NCBI GenBank assembly: GCA_036394575.1
Contig: DASWEY010000034.1
Location: forward strand, 7,817-71,816
DNA from: UKL13-2 sp036394575
Lineage (GTDB): Bacteria > Pseudomonadota > Gammaproteobacteria > Burkholderiales > Usitatibacteraceae
Direction: 5' to 3'
Length of the DNA: 64,000 nt
The notes beneath the pieces were generated by a model, which had not been told where the DNA came from, ran no database searches, and saw only the letters and a list, made by a program, of their open reading frames with translations. The stretch's first letter is position 1, and the number at the start of each line of letters is the position of its first letter. A program made the translations under genes and the position numbers. Of this stretch, positions 1 to 8,279 are shown in pieces.

Positions 1-84
1 TTTCCGCTCGTCTTCAACGAAAATCTGGTGCTGGACGGTCTTGTGGCCATCTCGACCGAAATGAATTCACCCAAAGACGATTGA
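1..84 (+). CDS. 3' end of a probable type III pantothenate kinase gene
   Basis: Only the last 27 codons are inside the window, ending FNENLVLDGLVAISTE... and a TGA at 82-84. A C-terminal 'NLVLxGL' segment is reminiscent of betaproteobacterial type III pantothenate kinases (CoaX), which catalyse the first step of coenzyme A synthesis. In Burkholderiales that gene often sits just before a SPOR-domain gene, as here. The assignment is an inference from a short tail plus context; the rest of the gene is needed to confirm it. Confidence 0.4.
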   Translation, partial: FPLVFNENLVLDGLVAISTEMNSPKDD

Positions 85-86
85 CA

Positions 87-824
87 ATGTTGCGCTTCCT
101 GTTCTTCCTGCTGGCGATTGTCTGCGCAGCATTCGCGGTCGCGATCTACCTGGCGGATTCCAGGCCGCCGACGGATGTGGTGCGCGAAATCAATCCGGGT
201 GCGCTCAAAATTGTGTCGGTCACGGAAAGCGGCAAGGCGCAGCAGGAGGCGCTCACCAAGAAGCGTATTGTCGATAGCCTGAATGGCTCAGCCTGCGTTG
301 ATTTTTCGGTCAAGCCTGCCGATGCGGGGCGCGCACAAACCGCTTTTGCCGAGCTGCAGCTGGGCGCGCGCTTGAATACGCGCAATATTGAGGATTTCAC
401 CCGTTTTGGCGTGGCCACCGCCGCCCAAAACGATAAACGCGTTGCCGATACACTGCTGGCCAATCTGAAAAAAGCAGGTGTCAAGGATATTACAATATTG
501 CCCGACAACAGCATTTCGTTGGGCGTATTTTCGAGTGAGGAAGCGGCCAGGCGCTATCTTTCAGGACTCGAAAGCAAGGCAGGGACTTTGTTGAAAGGGG
601 CGGTAATCAGTCCACGCAATCCGGTAAGCAGGGAGATGGTGTTCACCATCAAGGAGCCGGACATAAATCTGATCGCCAGACTGACGGTCATGCAGCGCGA
701 TTTCGATTCCAGTGTCCTGAAGGCCGTCAGCTGCGAGGTTCAGGCGCCTGCCGCTGCAACTCCGGCGCCGGCAACTGCCCCTGCAGCAACGCCAGTAGTT
801 GCCACGCCGACCAAGGGCAAGTAG
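87..824 (+). CDS. SPOR-domain membrane-anchored protein
   Basis: A 245-residue protein with one hydrophobic N-terminal segment (about residues 3-22) and no further membrane spans, so probably anchored in the inner membrane facing the periplasm. Residues about 120-180 look like a SPOR domain, the fold that binds denuded septal glycan; the C-terminal 30 residues are low-complexity Ala/Pro/Thr. The ATG at 87 is preferred over a TTG at 81 that overlaps the upstream stop. It follows the upstream gene with no room for a promoter, so the two are probably co-transcribed. It meets the next gene tail to tail with only 3 bases between. The exact role is not known. Confidence 0.75.
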   Translation: MLRFLFFLLAIVCAAFAVAIYLADSRPPTDVVREINPGALKIVSVTESGKAQQEALTKKRIVDSLNGSACVDFSVKPADAGRAQTAFAELQLGARLNTRNIEDFTRFGVATAAQNDKRVADTLLANLKKAGVKDITILPDNSISLGVFSSEEAARRYLSGLESKAGTLLKGAVISPRNPVSREMVFTIKEPDINLIARLTVMQRDFDSSVLKAVSCEVQAPAAATPAPATAPAATPVVATPTKGK

Positions 825-827
825 GAA

Positions 828-2237
828 CTACAGCACCTTGCCTGGATTCATGATGCCGGCCGGGTCCAGGGCGCGCTTCAGCGCCCGCATCATGTCCAGC
901 TCGATTTTGGTTTTGTGGTGCGTAATCTCGTCGCGCTTGAGCTGGCCAAGTCCGTGTTCCGCGCTGATTGACCCCCCCGCTTCATCCACATGATCGTAGA
1001 CGATGCGGTTGATGCGATCGGCATTGCTCAGCCCCTTGTTGGGAAGCCCACAGTTGTAGTGCAGATTGCCGTCGCCGACATGACCGAAACAGACCAGGGA
1101 AATGCCCGGAAAAGCCCGCATCAACGCCGCATCGCATTTTTCGATGAACGCGGGGATGCGGGAAATCGGCACCGAAATATCGTGCTTGACGTTCTTGCCT
1201 TCGAGCCGTTGCGCCTCGGAAATATCCTCGCGCAGTTTCCACAGCGCCCTGGCCTGGGCGGCGCTGGCGGCGATAACCGCATCCGCGATCAAGTCCCGCT
1301 CGAGGGCGCCGCCCAGCTCGGTTTCGAGCATTTCCTGCAAGGGCGCATTGCGCATCGTATCGTTCAACTCGATCAGCACATGCCAGGCATGACGGTCCGC
1401 GAAGGGCTCGGCGGTTCCCGGGAAATGTCTCAGTACCAGATCGAGGCAGACGCGCGACACCAGTTCAAATGCGACCAGGCGATCGCCGGCAGCATCGCGC
1501 AAGGCACCCAGCAATTCGACCGCTGCCTGCGGCGAGGGCAAGGCAACAAACGCGGTAACCGAAGACTGCGGCCGCGGAAACAGTTTGAGCACTGCGGCGG
1601 TGATGATGCCCAGCGTGCCTTCGGCGCCGATAAAGCAGTGCTTCAAGTCATAGCCGGTATTGTCCTTGCGCAATCCTTTCAGACCCTGCCAGACATCGCC
1701 TGCGGGCGTGACCACTTCCAGGCCCAGCGTCAGGTCGCGGGTGTTGCCATAGCGCAGCACCGCGGTGCCGCCGGCATTGGTGGAAAGATTGCCGCCGATC
1801 GTGCAGGATCCCTCCGCTGCCAGTGACAGGGGAAATAGTCTCCCCGCGGCAGATGCAGCCTCCTGCAAGACCTGCAGAACCACACCCGCTTCTGCAGTAA
1901 TGGTGTTGTTATCGATGTCGATGTGGCGAATGCGGTTCATGCGATTCAGCGACAGCACCAGGGCATTGCCTTGCCGGTCTGGAATGCCGCCGCCCACCAT
2001 GCCGGTGTTGCCTCCTTGCGGCACTATCGGTGTCTGCGTTTGCGCACAAAGTTTCACCACGTTGGCAACTTCCGCCGTATTCGCCGGCCGCACGACGGCA
2101 AGGGCTCGCCCGGTGTAATTGCCGCGCCAATCGGTGAGATAGGGTTGCATGCCATCAGCATCGGTAATGCAGGCGGCCGGACCGACGATTGCGGCAAATT
2201 GGCCGGCGAGGCCGGGCGTGCTGAAGGTTGCGCTCAC
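828..2237 (-). CDS. FAD-linked D-2-hydroxyacid dehydrogenase (GlcD/D2HGDH type)
   Basis: 469 residues, the usual length for the family. It has an N-terminal PCMH-type FAD-binding domain (about 35-215, with PQGGNTGMVGG near residue 75 and a Gly-rich EGTLGIITAAV loop near 207-217) and a C-terminal FAD-oxidase C domain containing HVGDGNLHYN and SAEHGLGQLKRDEI. Such enzymes oxidise D-2-hydroxy acids (glycolate, D-lactate, D-2-hydroxyglutarate) and pass electrons to a quinone or electron-transfer flavoprotein. The substrate cannot be read from the sequence. It starts with GTG, 9 bases downstream of the heptose adenylyltransferase gene on the same strand, so the two probably share a transcript. Confidence 0.85.
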   Translation of the reverse strand: MSATFSTPGLAGQFAAIVGPAACITDADGMQPYLTDWRGNYTGRALAVVRPANTAEVANVVKLCAQTQTPIVPQGGNTGMVGGGIPDRQGNALVLSLNRMNRIRHIDIDNNTITAEAGVVLQVLQEAASAAGRLFPLSLAAEGSCTIGGNLSTNAGGTAVLRYGNTRDLTLGLEVVTPAGDVWQGLKGLRKDNTGYDLKHCFIGAEGTLGIITAAVLKLFPRPQSSVTAFVALPSPQAAVELLGALRDAAGDRLVAFELVSRVCLDLVLRHFPGTAEPFADRHAWHVLIELNDTMRNAPLQEMLETELGGALERDLIADAVIAASAAQARALWKLREDISEAQRLEGKNVKHDISVPISRIPAFIEKCDAALMRAFPGISLVCFGHVGDGNLHYNCGLPNKGLSNADRINRIVYDHVDEAGGSISAEHGLGQLKRDEITHHKTKIELDMMRALKRALDPAGIMNPGKVL

Positions 2238-2246
2238 GGCGGGTCC

Positions 2247-2756
2247 CTATTCCGCAGGCGGCGCCTGTGCCGCCGGCCCGGCTGCGCGAATTTTGGCGAG
2301 CGTAGCCGTGGTGGACCGCTCGAACTGGAAAGGGATGGCATGTACGCTGCCGCCCCAAGCGCTCACCTCGATGCCGCCGACAATTTTGTCGATCGCCCAA
2401 TCACCGCCCTTGATCAGCACATCGGGACGCGCTGCAAGGATGCGTTCGATGGGCGTGTCTTCCTCGAACCAGGTCACCAGATTGACGCATTCCAGCGCGG
2501 CGACCACCGCCATGCGGTCTTCCAGCATATTGATCGGTCGATCGTCGCCTTTGCCCAGACGTCGGACCGAGGCATCGGCATTCAGAGCCACGATCAGCGA
2601 GGAGCCCAGCGCGCGCGCTTCGGCAAGGTAGGTGACGTGGCCGCGATGGAGGACGTCGAACACGCCATTGGTGAAGGCAAGTTTGCGCGGCAGGCTTGCC
2701 GCGCGAATCGCGAGTTCGGCGGGAGGACAGAATTTATTTTCGAAGGACGGGCGCAT
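2247..2756 (-). CDS. rfaE2: D-glycero-beta-D-manno-heptose 1-phosphate adenylyltransferase (stand-alone)
   Basis: A 169-residue cytidylyltransferase-fold protein with the nucleotide-binding signature TNGVFDVLHRGH (HxGH at residues 37-40). The match is to the C-terminal half of E. coli HldE/RfaE, so the adenylyltransferase is encoded alone and the kinase half must be elsewhere, as is usual in betaproteobacteria. It makes ADP-heptose for lipopolysaccharide inner core. It lies just upstream of the FAD dehydrogenase gene on the same strand. Confidence 0.9.
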   Translation of the reverse strand: MRPSFENKFCPPAELAIRAASLPRKLAFTNGVFDVLHRGHVTYLAEARALGSSLIVALNADASVRRLGKGDDRPINMLEDRMAVVAALECVNLVTWFEEDTPIERILAARPDVLIKGGDWAIDKIVGGIEVSAWGGSVHAIPFQFERSTTATLAKIRAAGPAAQAPPAE

Positions 2757-2802
2757 CGCGTAATTTTACGCCATGCGCAGCGCCGTTTTCGGCAGACGGC
2801 AC

Positions 2803-3696
2803 TCAGGCCGCCTGTATCTGCGGTTTGCCGCCTGCCGTCGACAGGCGCGCGATGAGTTCCTTGCGGAAGCGGTTGAGGTCCGTCGAGGTTTCAAACGAAC
2901 GATCGAACAGGCTCGACATCTGCTTCAGGATGCCGCCCACCACGCGATTTTCCCAGACCTTGTCGAAATTGATTTGCTTGTCCAGCCAGCGCTCCAGCCA
3001 TTCGGGGTCGGGCAGGCGGGATTGCACCGTATCGTTGGGAAACAAACTGGTGTTGACGTGCAGATTGGTGGGATGCAGCGGCTTGCCGCTCTTGCCGGAA
3101 CTTGCCATCAGCACACCGATCTTGGCGAAGGCGAGTTGTGCCTCGGTGCCGACTTTCTCGATGGCGCGCTTCATATAGCGAAAATAGGCGCCGGCATGAC
3201 GGGCTTCGTCCTTGGAGATGGTGTCGTAAATCTTCTTGATGACCGGCTCGGTATGCCACTCCGAGGCGCGGCGATACCACTGGGTCAAACGAATCTCGCC
3301 GCAAAAATGCAGCATCAGGGTTTCCAGCGCAGGCGCCGGATCGAAGGGGAAGCGGACTGCGTGCAGCTCTTCCTCTTTGGGCAACATATCCGGACGAAAA
3401 CGCTTCAGATACTCCATCAATACCAGGGAGTGCTTCTGTTCTTCATAGAACCAGATCGACATGAAGGCGGAAAAATCGCTGTCGTCCTGGTTGTCGCGCA
3501 AGAACATTTCGGTGGCGGGCAGGGCCGACCATTCGGTAATGGCATTCATCTTGATGGTGGTCGCCTGCTCGTCGGTCAGCTTGGCGGGGTCGAAGGTGTC
3601 CCAGGGAATATCGTTCGCCATATTCCAGCGGGATTTCTCGAGGTCGCGGAACAGATCGGGGTACAACATCGGTAGCGAAGGTGCGCTTGAATTCAT
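2803..3696 (-). CDS. ferritin-like diiron protein, acyl-ACP desaturase family
   Basis: 297 residues, mainly helical. Two diiron ligand motifs are visible: YEEQKHS (ExxH near residue 87) and DEARHAG (DExxH near residue 168), spaced as in the ferritin-like acyl-ACP desaturase / ribonucleotide-reductase-like superfamily. No membrane span is present, so it is soluble. The expected chemistry is O2-dependent oxidation or desaturation, but the substrate is unknown and several close relatives are annotated only as ferritin-like domain proteins. It ends 46 bases upstream of rfaE2 and could share its transcript. Confidence 0.75.
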   Translation of the reverse strand: MNSSAPSLPMLYPDLFRDLEKSRWNMANDIPWDTFDPAKLTDEQATTIKMNAITEWSALPATEMFLRDNQDDSDFSAFMSIWFYEEQKHSLVLMEYLKRFRPDMLPKEEELHAVRFPFDPAPALETLMLHFCGEIRLTQWYRRASEWHTEPVIKKIYDTISKDEARHAGAYFRYMKRAIEKVGTEAQLAFAKIGVLMASSGKSGKPLHPTNLHVNTSLFPNDTVQSRLPDPEWLERWLDKQINFDKVWENRVVGGILKQMSSLFDRSFETSTDLNRFRKELIARLSTAGGKPQIQAA

Positions 3697-3916
3697 GGCC
3701 GTCTCGAATCAGTGTGGTTCTGCATGGGAAAATTGTGCACTAAAAACGACTTCCTTGCTGTGCGCCGGCGCCCCTGGTCGGCAGGCGGCACGTACAAGCT
3801 CGCGATAGGATCGACAGTTAAACGCCATTCTTCGCCTTGCAGCCTGTTTTACGCTGCTTTCCCTCGACCGGGAGGCGAATTTACGCACCATCAAAACATA
3901 GAAAAACGACAATACG

Positions 3917-4148
3917 ATGAAAATCGCTGTCATCGGATCCGGAATTGCAGGGTTTTTCTGTGCATGCCTGCACGCCAAGCATAGGAGCGTTACCAGACAG
4001 CTTACGCTGTTTGAGCAAATGAATACCCTGGCGGGCTAGCAACACCATCGAGGTGACCCTGGGCGGCCTCTCTTATCCGGTCGGTACCAGCTTTCTGGCG
4101 CTGGTAGTCGGCGCCCTGACGTGCCGGCTGAAAAAACGCGCGGGCTGA
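3917..4148 (+). pseudogene. N-terminal remnant of an FAD-dependent amine-oxidase-like protein
   Basis: From ATG 3917 the reading frame gives MKIAVIGSGIAGFFCACLHA, a classic Rossmann GxGxxG FAD-binding start, and continues to LTLFEQ before a stop at 4037-4039. In another frame the match resumes just after it as NTIEVTLGGLSYPVGTSFLAL (4049 onwards), which is how NAD(P)/FAD-binding amine-oxidase family proteins continue. That frame then stops at 4146-4148. The gene is therefore frameshifted and lacks the rest of the ~420-residue protein. Confidence 0.75.
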
Positions 4149-4169
4149 ACGCCGATGCCTGCGGCGCCG

Positions 4170-4757
4170 TTATTTTTCCGGCGCCTTGTCGATGATTTCA
4201 AACACCTTGACCACACGCGACACGCCGCTGGTGGTGCGGGCGATATCGGAGGCGGCTTCGCTTTCCTCGCGCGTCACGATCCCCATCAAATAGACCACGC
4301 TGCTCTCGGTCACCACTTTGACGTGATTGGGGGACACCTTGCCGTTGTTGATCAGGCGCGCCTTCACATTGGTGGTGATGATGGTGTCGCTGCTGCGCGA
4401 GGTCAGCGAGGAATTGCCGCCGATTACGACCTCGTTATGGATGCCGCGCACATTGGGGATCGCGCGAATCGCCTCGCCGATATCTTTTTTCATGTCTTCT
4501 GTCGGCACTTCGCCGGTCAGCAGCACAGTGAGGTTATAGCTGGTCACATTGACGTGGGCATCCTTGTATTTATCTTTATCAATCAGTCTTGCGCGCGCCT
4601 TCCACTCGACATTTTCATCCTCGATATACATCCCGGTGGAGCGGCGGTCGTCCAGCGCCAGCGCGGTGGCGCCCACGCCGACCGCGGCCAGCGGGAAGCA
4701 CCCCTGCAGCAGAGGGGCGGAAACGGCAAGCAGGACAGCAGCAAAAAATGCACGCAT
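4170..4757 (-). CDS. dolP: BON-domain outer-membrane lipoprotein DolP/YraP-like
   Basis: 195 residues from the ATG at 4757. A signal peptide ends in the lipobox LLQG|C (Cys20). Two BON domains follow (about residues 48-115 and 125-190). E. coli DolP binds anionic phospholipid at division sites and supports outer-membrane integrity; it has the same two-BON lipoprotein layout. The start overlaps the diaA stop as TAATG, and the order lpoA-yraN-diaA-dolP matches E. coli, which supports the name. A longer upstream reading frame exists but would bury the signal peptide, so I chose the internal ATG. Confidence 0.85.
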   Translation of the reverse strand: MRAFFAAVLLAVSAPLLQGCFPLAAVGVGATALALDDRRSTGMYIEDENVEWKARARLIDKDKYKDAHVNVTSYNLTVLLTGEVPTEDMKKDIGEAIRAIPNVRGIHNEVVIGGNSSLTSRSSDTIITTNVKARLINNGKVSPNHVKVVTESSVVYLMGIVTREESEAASDIARTTSGVSRVVKVFEIIDKAPEK

Positions 4758-5347
4758 TATTTTTCCCCGAACATAAGATTGTCGATCGAGTCGCAAAGAC
4801 AGTGCAGCATCAGCAGATGCACTTCCTGGATTCGTGCCGTGACGGGAGACTCGACATTGAGCAGCACATCGTCCTTGCCGATCAGCTTGCCGATCTTCCC
4901 GCCGTCGCGCCCGGTCATGCCAACGACGGTCATGCCTTTTTTGCGGGCGGCTTCGACGGCTGCCACCACGTTTTTTGAATTGCCGCTGGTCGAAATCCCG
5001 AACAGGATGTCGCCCGGTTTGCCGAGCGCGCGCACCTGCTTGGAAAAAATCTCGTCATAGCCATAGTCGTTGCCGACGGCGGTGAGAATGGAAGTGTCCG
5101 TGGTCAGCGCGATCGCCGCCAGTTCCTCGCGCTCGCGCTCGAAGCGGCCGACCAGCTCCGCCGCGAAATGCTGCGAATCCGCCGCCGAGCCGCCGTTGCC
5201 GCAGGAAAGGATCTTGCCGCCATTTTCCAGGCAGGCCACCATGTTGCGTGCCGCGCGCGCGACTTGCGGCGTGAGCGGCTCCAGCGCGCGCAGTTTGAGG
5301 GCTGCGCTGTCGCGAAAGTGCTGGGAGATTTTCTGTTCGATGTCCAT
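4757..5347 (-). CDS. diaA: SIS-domain protein, DiaA / phosphoheptose-isomerase family
   Basis: 196 residues, one SIS domain with CGNGGSAADSQHFAAELVGR around residues 49-68 and the second phosphosugar loop ISTSGNSKN near 118. By sequence alone it could be GmhA (sedoheptulose-7-phosphate isomerase) or DiaA, the DnaA-binding replication-initiation factor. The synteny lpoA-yraN-diaA-dolP divergent from rsmI favours DiaA. Assigning one role firmly would need a comparison with a second SIS gene in the genome, if there is one. Confidence 0.75.
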   Translation of the reverse strand: MDIEQKISQHFRDSAALKLRALEPLTPQVARAARNMVACLENGGKILSCGNGGSAADSQHFAAELVGRFEREREELAAIALTTDTSILTAVGNDYGYDEIFSKQVRALGKPGDILFGISTSGNSKNVVAAVEAARKKGMTVVGMTGRDGGKIGKLIGKDDVLLNVESPVTARIQEVHLLMLHCLCDSIDNLMFGEK

Positions 5348-5371
5348 GGCCTGATTTTAGTGTCCAAATGG

Positions 5372-5413
5372 GTGATATGCCAAAAGCGATGTGCCAAAAA
5401 CTATGTGCCAAAC
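5372..5413. repeat. three tandem 14-bp units between yraN and diaA
   Basis: Three head-to-tail units resembling GYGATRTGCCAAAA occupy 5372-5385, 5386-5399 and 5400-5413. The last unit contains the final codons and stop of yraN. The array is short and has no further copies that I see in the window; it is probably slippage-generated. Confidence 0.6.
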
Positions 5414-5778
5414 GCGTCACGTATCCATTCGATGCCGGACGCGTTCAAATCGTTCAATAAAACCGCGTCGAACCGACAAGCCGGCAACGTGCGCAGGCCG
5501 CTCAAATAGTGTTGCGCCGCTGCGATTATGCGCCGTTGCTTGGCGCGACCGATGCTGGCGGCAGCACCACCGAAGCCGCCATTCTTGCGCATGCGTACTT
5601 CAACAAACACCAGGGCCGCACCGTCCTGCATGATCAAATCGATCTCGCCCAGCCGGCAGCGGTAGTTGCGCTCCACGCAAACCATATCGCGTGCCCGTAG
5701 AAATTTTTCAGCGGCGCGCTCCGCAGCCTCACCGGCATCCTTGCTGCTTTGCCTGCCGATTTTGTCCGCGGGCATCAA
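5401..5778 (-). CDS. yraN: YraN / UPF0102 nuclease-fold protein
   Basis: 125 residues, the family's normal size. The core motif RCRLGEIDLIMQDGAALVFV followed by EVRMR (about residues 41-65) is the conserved UPF0102 restriction-endonuclease-like active-site region (E, D and ExK/R positions). The biological role is unknown. The start overlaps the stop of the upstream lpoA-like gene by 4 bases, so translation is probably coupled. Confidence 0.85.
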   Translation of the reverse strand: MMPADKIGRQSSKDAGEAAERAAEKFLRARDMVCVERNYRCRLGEIDLIMQDGAALVFVEVRMRKNGGFGGAAASIGRAKQRRIIAAAQHYLSGLRTLPACRFDAVLLNDLNASGIEWIRDAFGT

Positions 5779-7010
5779 TCGGCCGGCTTGAAAACAAACG
5801 GCATGCCGTCGCGCATTTCCACTGAGGTGAGGGTGCGCACAAACTGCGCGCCGTCGAGCGTGAGCTTGCCGGTAACGCCATCCAGCGGTGCGATGTCCCT
5901 TGCCCGCTCCGTCCTGAGGAGCAGTTGCGTCAGGCGCCAGGCGTCGATGCCCAGTGCATACAGGCGTTCGTAATCCAGCGGCAGGGTGCTGGAGGGTTTG
6001 GCATAGGCCATCACCGCCGGGTGGTCTTTTTCGACGAACCAGGGCATTTCCAGAAAGCGCACACTTTCCAGATCCACGTTTACCACCGGCTCCGCGCGCG
6101 CATCAAGACTGTGCGAGGTGGCAAACACCGGCATGCCGGTGGGCAGATAAGGCCGCGCACCGCGCGCGGTGCCGGCGTCGGCGGCGAAGAAGGCGATTTC
6201 GGCGTGCGCGCGTTCCATCGCGGGCTGGACGGTGGTGGTGTAGTTGGTGGCGTCGCCGGAGAGCACAATACGTGCCGCGACCTCGCCGCCCAGTCGCACC
6301 CACTCGCGCTCAAATGCTTCCTGGATACGTTTCGCCAGCGGCGTATTGCCGGTCAGAATGGCGACGCGGCGGAAGCCCTGCTGCGCGGCGGCCAGCGCCT
6401 GTTGGCGCGCCTCGGCATCGACGTTGAGCGTGATATAGAAGAAGCGGTCGGGCAGTTCGGTCTCGGCAGGCGCATTGAGGGCAAGCGTCGGCAGCAAACC
6501 GGCCTGTTTGGCCATGGTGGTCGCGCCATCGCGCGTAATGGCGCCAACATAAGCGATCGCACCTTCCTGCGTTGCCTTGCGATATTGCGCCGCCAGCGAG
6601 ACAGTTTCATTATCGGTTGGATAGACGCGAAACGGAATGGCATTTGCACCCTCCGCCTGCGCTCCCGCGGTGAAGCCCTGCTTGACGGCATCGGCGGCGG
6701 CAACGAGGTCTTTATTGTTCGCCGGAATAATCAGGGCGATATGGGCCTGGCGGATCGGCGGCACGGGTACTGCGTTCGGGTTCACTGCACCTTCCGGCTC
6801 AAGCTTGCTGACGATCACCGGTTCCGGTGCCGGCGCGACGGGCGGCGCGGTCTTGACGGACTCGGGTGGCGCCGGCCGTGTGATAGGCTGCGCGCAGGAT
6901 GCCAGCAAGGCGACAAGCACGATCCACGCGGGCACCATCAATGCGGCAAGCGGCAGGACCGACGGCCCGGCCAAGCGGCCCATGAATTGATCCATCTTTT
7001 GCGTACGCAT
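5775..7010 (-). CDS. penicillin-binding protein activator, LppC/LpoA-like lipoprotein
   Basis: 411 residues. A long signal sequence ends at the lipobox VALLAS|C (Cys39), followed by a Pro/Ala linker and then a periplasmic-binding-protein-like fold (about residues 85-400). In E. coli LpoA stimulates PBP1A from the outer membrane. This homologue has only the C-terminal domain and lacks the long N-terminal TPR domain, as is common outside the Enterobacteria. It is divergent from rsmI, the arrangement also found in E. coli. Confidence 0.8.
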   Translation of the reverse strand: MRTQKMDQFMGRLAGPSVLPLAALMVPAWIVLVALLASCAQPITRPAPPESVKTAPPVAPAPEPVIVSKLEPEGAVNPNAVPVPPIRQAHIALIIPANNKDLVAAADAVKQGFTAGAQAEGANAIPFRVYPTDNETVSLAAQYRKATQEGAIAYVGAITRDGATTMAKQAGLLPTLALNAPAETELPDRFFYITLNVDAEARQQALAAAQQGFRRVAILTGNTPLAKRIQEAFEREWVRLGGEVAARIVLSGDATNYTTTVQPAMERAHAEIAFFAADAGTARGARPYLPTGMPVFATSHSLDARAEPVVNVDLESVRFLEMPWFVEKDHPAVMAYAKPSSTLPLDYERLYALGIDAWRLTQLLLRTERARDIAPLDGVTGKLTLDGAQFVRTLTSVEMRDGMPFVFKPAD

Positions 7011-7032
7011 AAACAGACCTGACTAGAAAATT

Positions 7033-7902
7033 GTGGCTGAAAAAATCAATAACGCATTATATGTGGTCGCTACGCCCATCGGGAATCTCGGCGACATCAC
7101 GCATCGCGCCCTCGACATCCTGCGCGGCGTGAATGTGATCGCCGCCGAGGATACGCGCAACACTAAATCCCTGCTCACGCATTTCGGCATCGCCGCCAGG
7201 CTGATCGCGGTGCATGAACATAACGAGCGCAATGCGGCCGATGGCATCGTCAAATTATTGAGCGAAGGCCAGTCGATTGCCCTGGTCACGGACGCCGGCA
7301 CCCCGGCCGTCAGCGACCCTGGCGCGCAAGTCGTCGCCGCAGTGCGCGCCGCCGGTTTTGCGGTGGTCCCGATCCCCGGCGCCAGCGCCCTGGTGGCGGC
7401 GATATCCGCCAGTGGCGAGGGTGAACACGGTTTTTTGTTTCATGGTTTCCTGCCCGTAAAGGCCGGCGACCGCAAACGCGCGCTTGAACTGCTCAAGCCG
7501 CAGCCCTATGCCTTGGTGTTTTATGAATCACCGCACCGCATCGTCGAATCGATCGCCTCGCTCGCTGAAGTTTTCGGCGATACGCGCGAGCTGACGATCT
7601 GCCGCGAGCTCACCAAGAAATTCGAAACCATCGTGCGCCTGCCTTTGCAGGAGGCCGTCGCCTGGCTGCGGGCAGGTGACAACAATCAACGCGGCGAGTT
7701 CGTGCTGATTTTGTCAAACCCCAGCATTGACGCGGCTTCCGGGCCGGAAATGGCCCAGGAACAAGCGTTGGAGCAGACTTTGCTTTTGCTGCTGGAAGAG
7801 CTGCCGCTGAAGCAGGCGGTGGCGCTGGCGGTGAAATTGACGGGGGAGAAGAAGAACCGGGTGTATGAGATGGCGTTGAAACTGAAGCCAGCGAGTGCGT
7901 GA
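7033..7902 (+). CDS. rsmI: 16S rRNA (cytidine-1402 2'-O) methyltransferase RsmI
   Basis: 289 residues, GTG start. The tetrapyrrole-methylase fold is shown by VATPIGNLGDIT (residues 12-21), AAEDTRNTK and the Gly/Pro-rich VPIPGASALV loop near 116-125. The enzyme uses S-adenosylmethionine to 2'-O-methylate C1402 in 16S rRNA. It is divergent from the lpoA-like gene across only 22 bases, so the two promoters must lie very close to or inside the coding starts. Confidence 0.95.
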   Translation: MAEKINNALYVVATPIGNLGDITHRALDILRGVNVIAAEDTRNTKSLLTHFGIAARLIAVHEHNERNAADGIVKLLSEGQSIALVTDAGTPAVSDPGAQVVAAVRAAGFAVVPIPGASALVAAISASGEGEHGFLFHGFLPVKAGDRKRALELLKPQPYALVFYESPHRIVESIASLAEVFGDTRELTICRELTKKFETIVRLPLQEAVAWLRAGDNNQRGEFVLILSNPSIDAASGPEMAQEQALEQTLLLLLEELPLKQAVALAVKLTGEKKNRVYEMALKLKPASA

Positions 7903-7925
7903 ATGAAAAGTCGGGGAGCATGGTC

Positions 7926-8273
7926 ATGACGGAATTCGAACAACTCAGGGACCAATTGAGAGTATTTGCCGCCGAACGCGAATGGGACCAATTTCATTCG
8001 CCCAAGAATTTGGCGATGGCGCTGTGCGTCGAGGCGTCCGAGTTATTGGAAAAATTTCAATGGCTGAGCGAAGACCAGAGCCGGAATTTGCCGCCTGAAT
8101 TGCTTGCTGCAGCCGGTGAAGAGGCAGCCGATGTGTTGCTGTATTTGATCCGGCTCGGCGACAAATTGGGCATTGATCTGATTGCGGCAGCCCGGAACAA
8201 ACTCGAACGCAACGCCCAAAAGTATCCCATCGACAAGGCGCGCGGCAACAGCCGGAAATACACTGAACTCTGA
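7926..8273 (+). CDS. MazG-like nucleotide pyrophosphohydrolase
   Basis: 115 residues from ATG 7926, which has a good ribosome-binding site (GGGGAG at 7913-7918). In-frame GTG 7899 and ATG 7920 are alternative starts. The MazG/dCTPase-type motif is clear: EASELLEKFQW, then GEEAADVLLYLIRLGDKLGID, supplying the acidic cluster that binds magnesium. Members hydrolyse (d)NTPs, often modified ones, to monophosphate and pyrophosphate. It follows rsmI closely and is likely co-transcribed. Confidence 0.85.
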   Translation: MTEFEQLRDQLRVFAAEREWDQFHSPKNLAMALCVEASELLEKFQWLSEDQSRNLPPELLAAAGEEAADVLLYLIRLGDKLGIDLIAAARNKLERNAQKYPIDKARGNSRKYTEL

Positions 8274-8279
8274 ACGGTA

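Noticed and set aside
5372..5413. possible CRISPR-like array
   Set aside because: Units are contiguous with no spacers and only three copies; no cas genes in the window.
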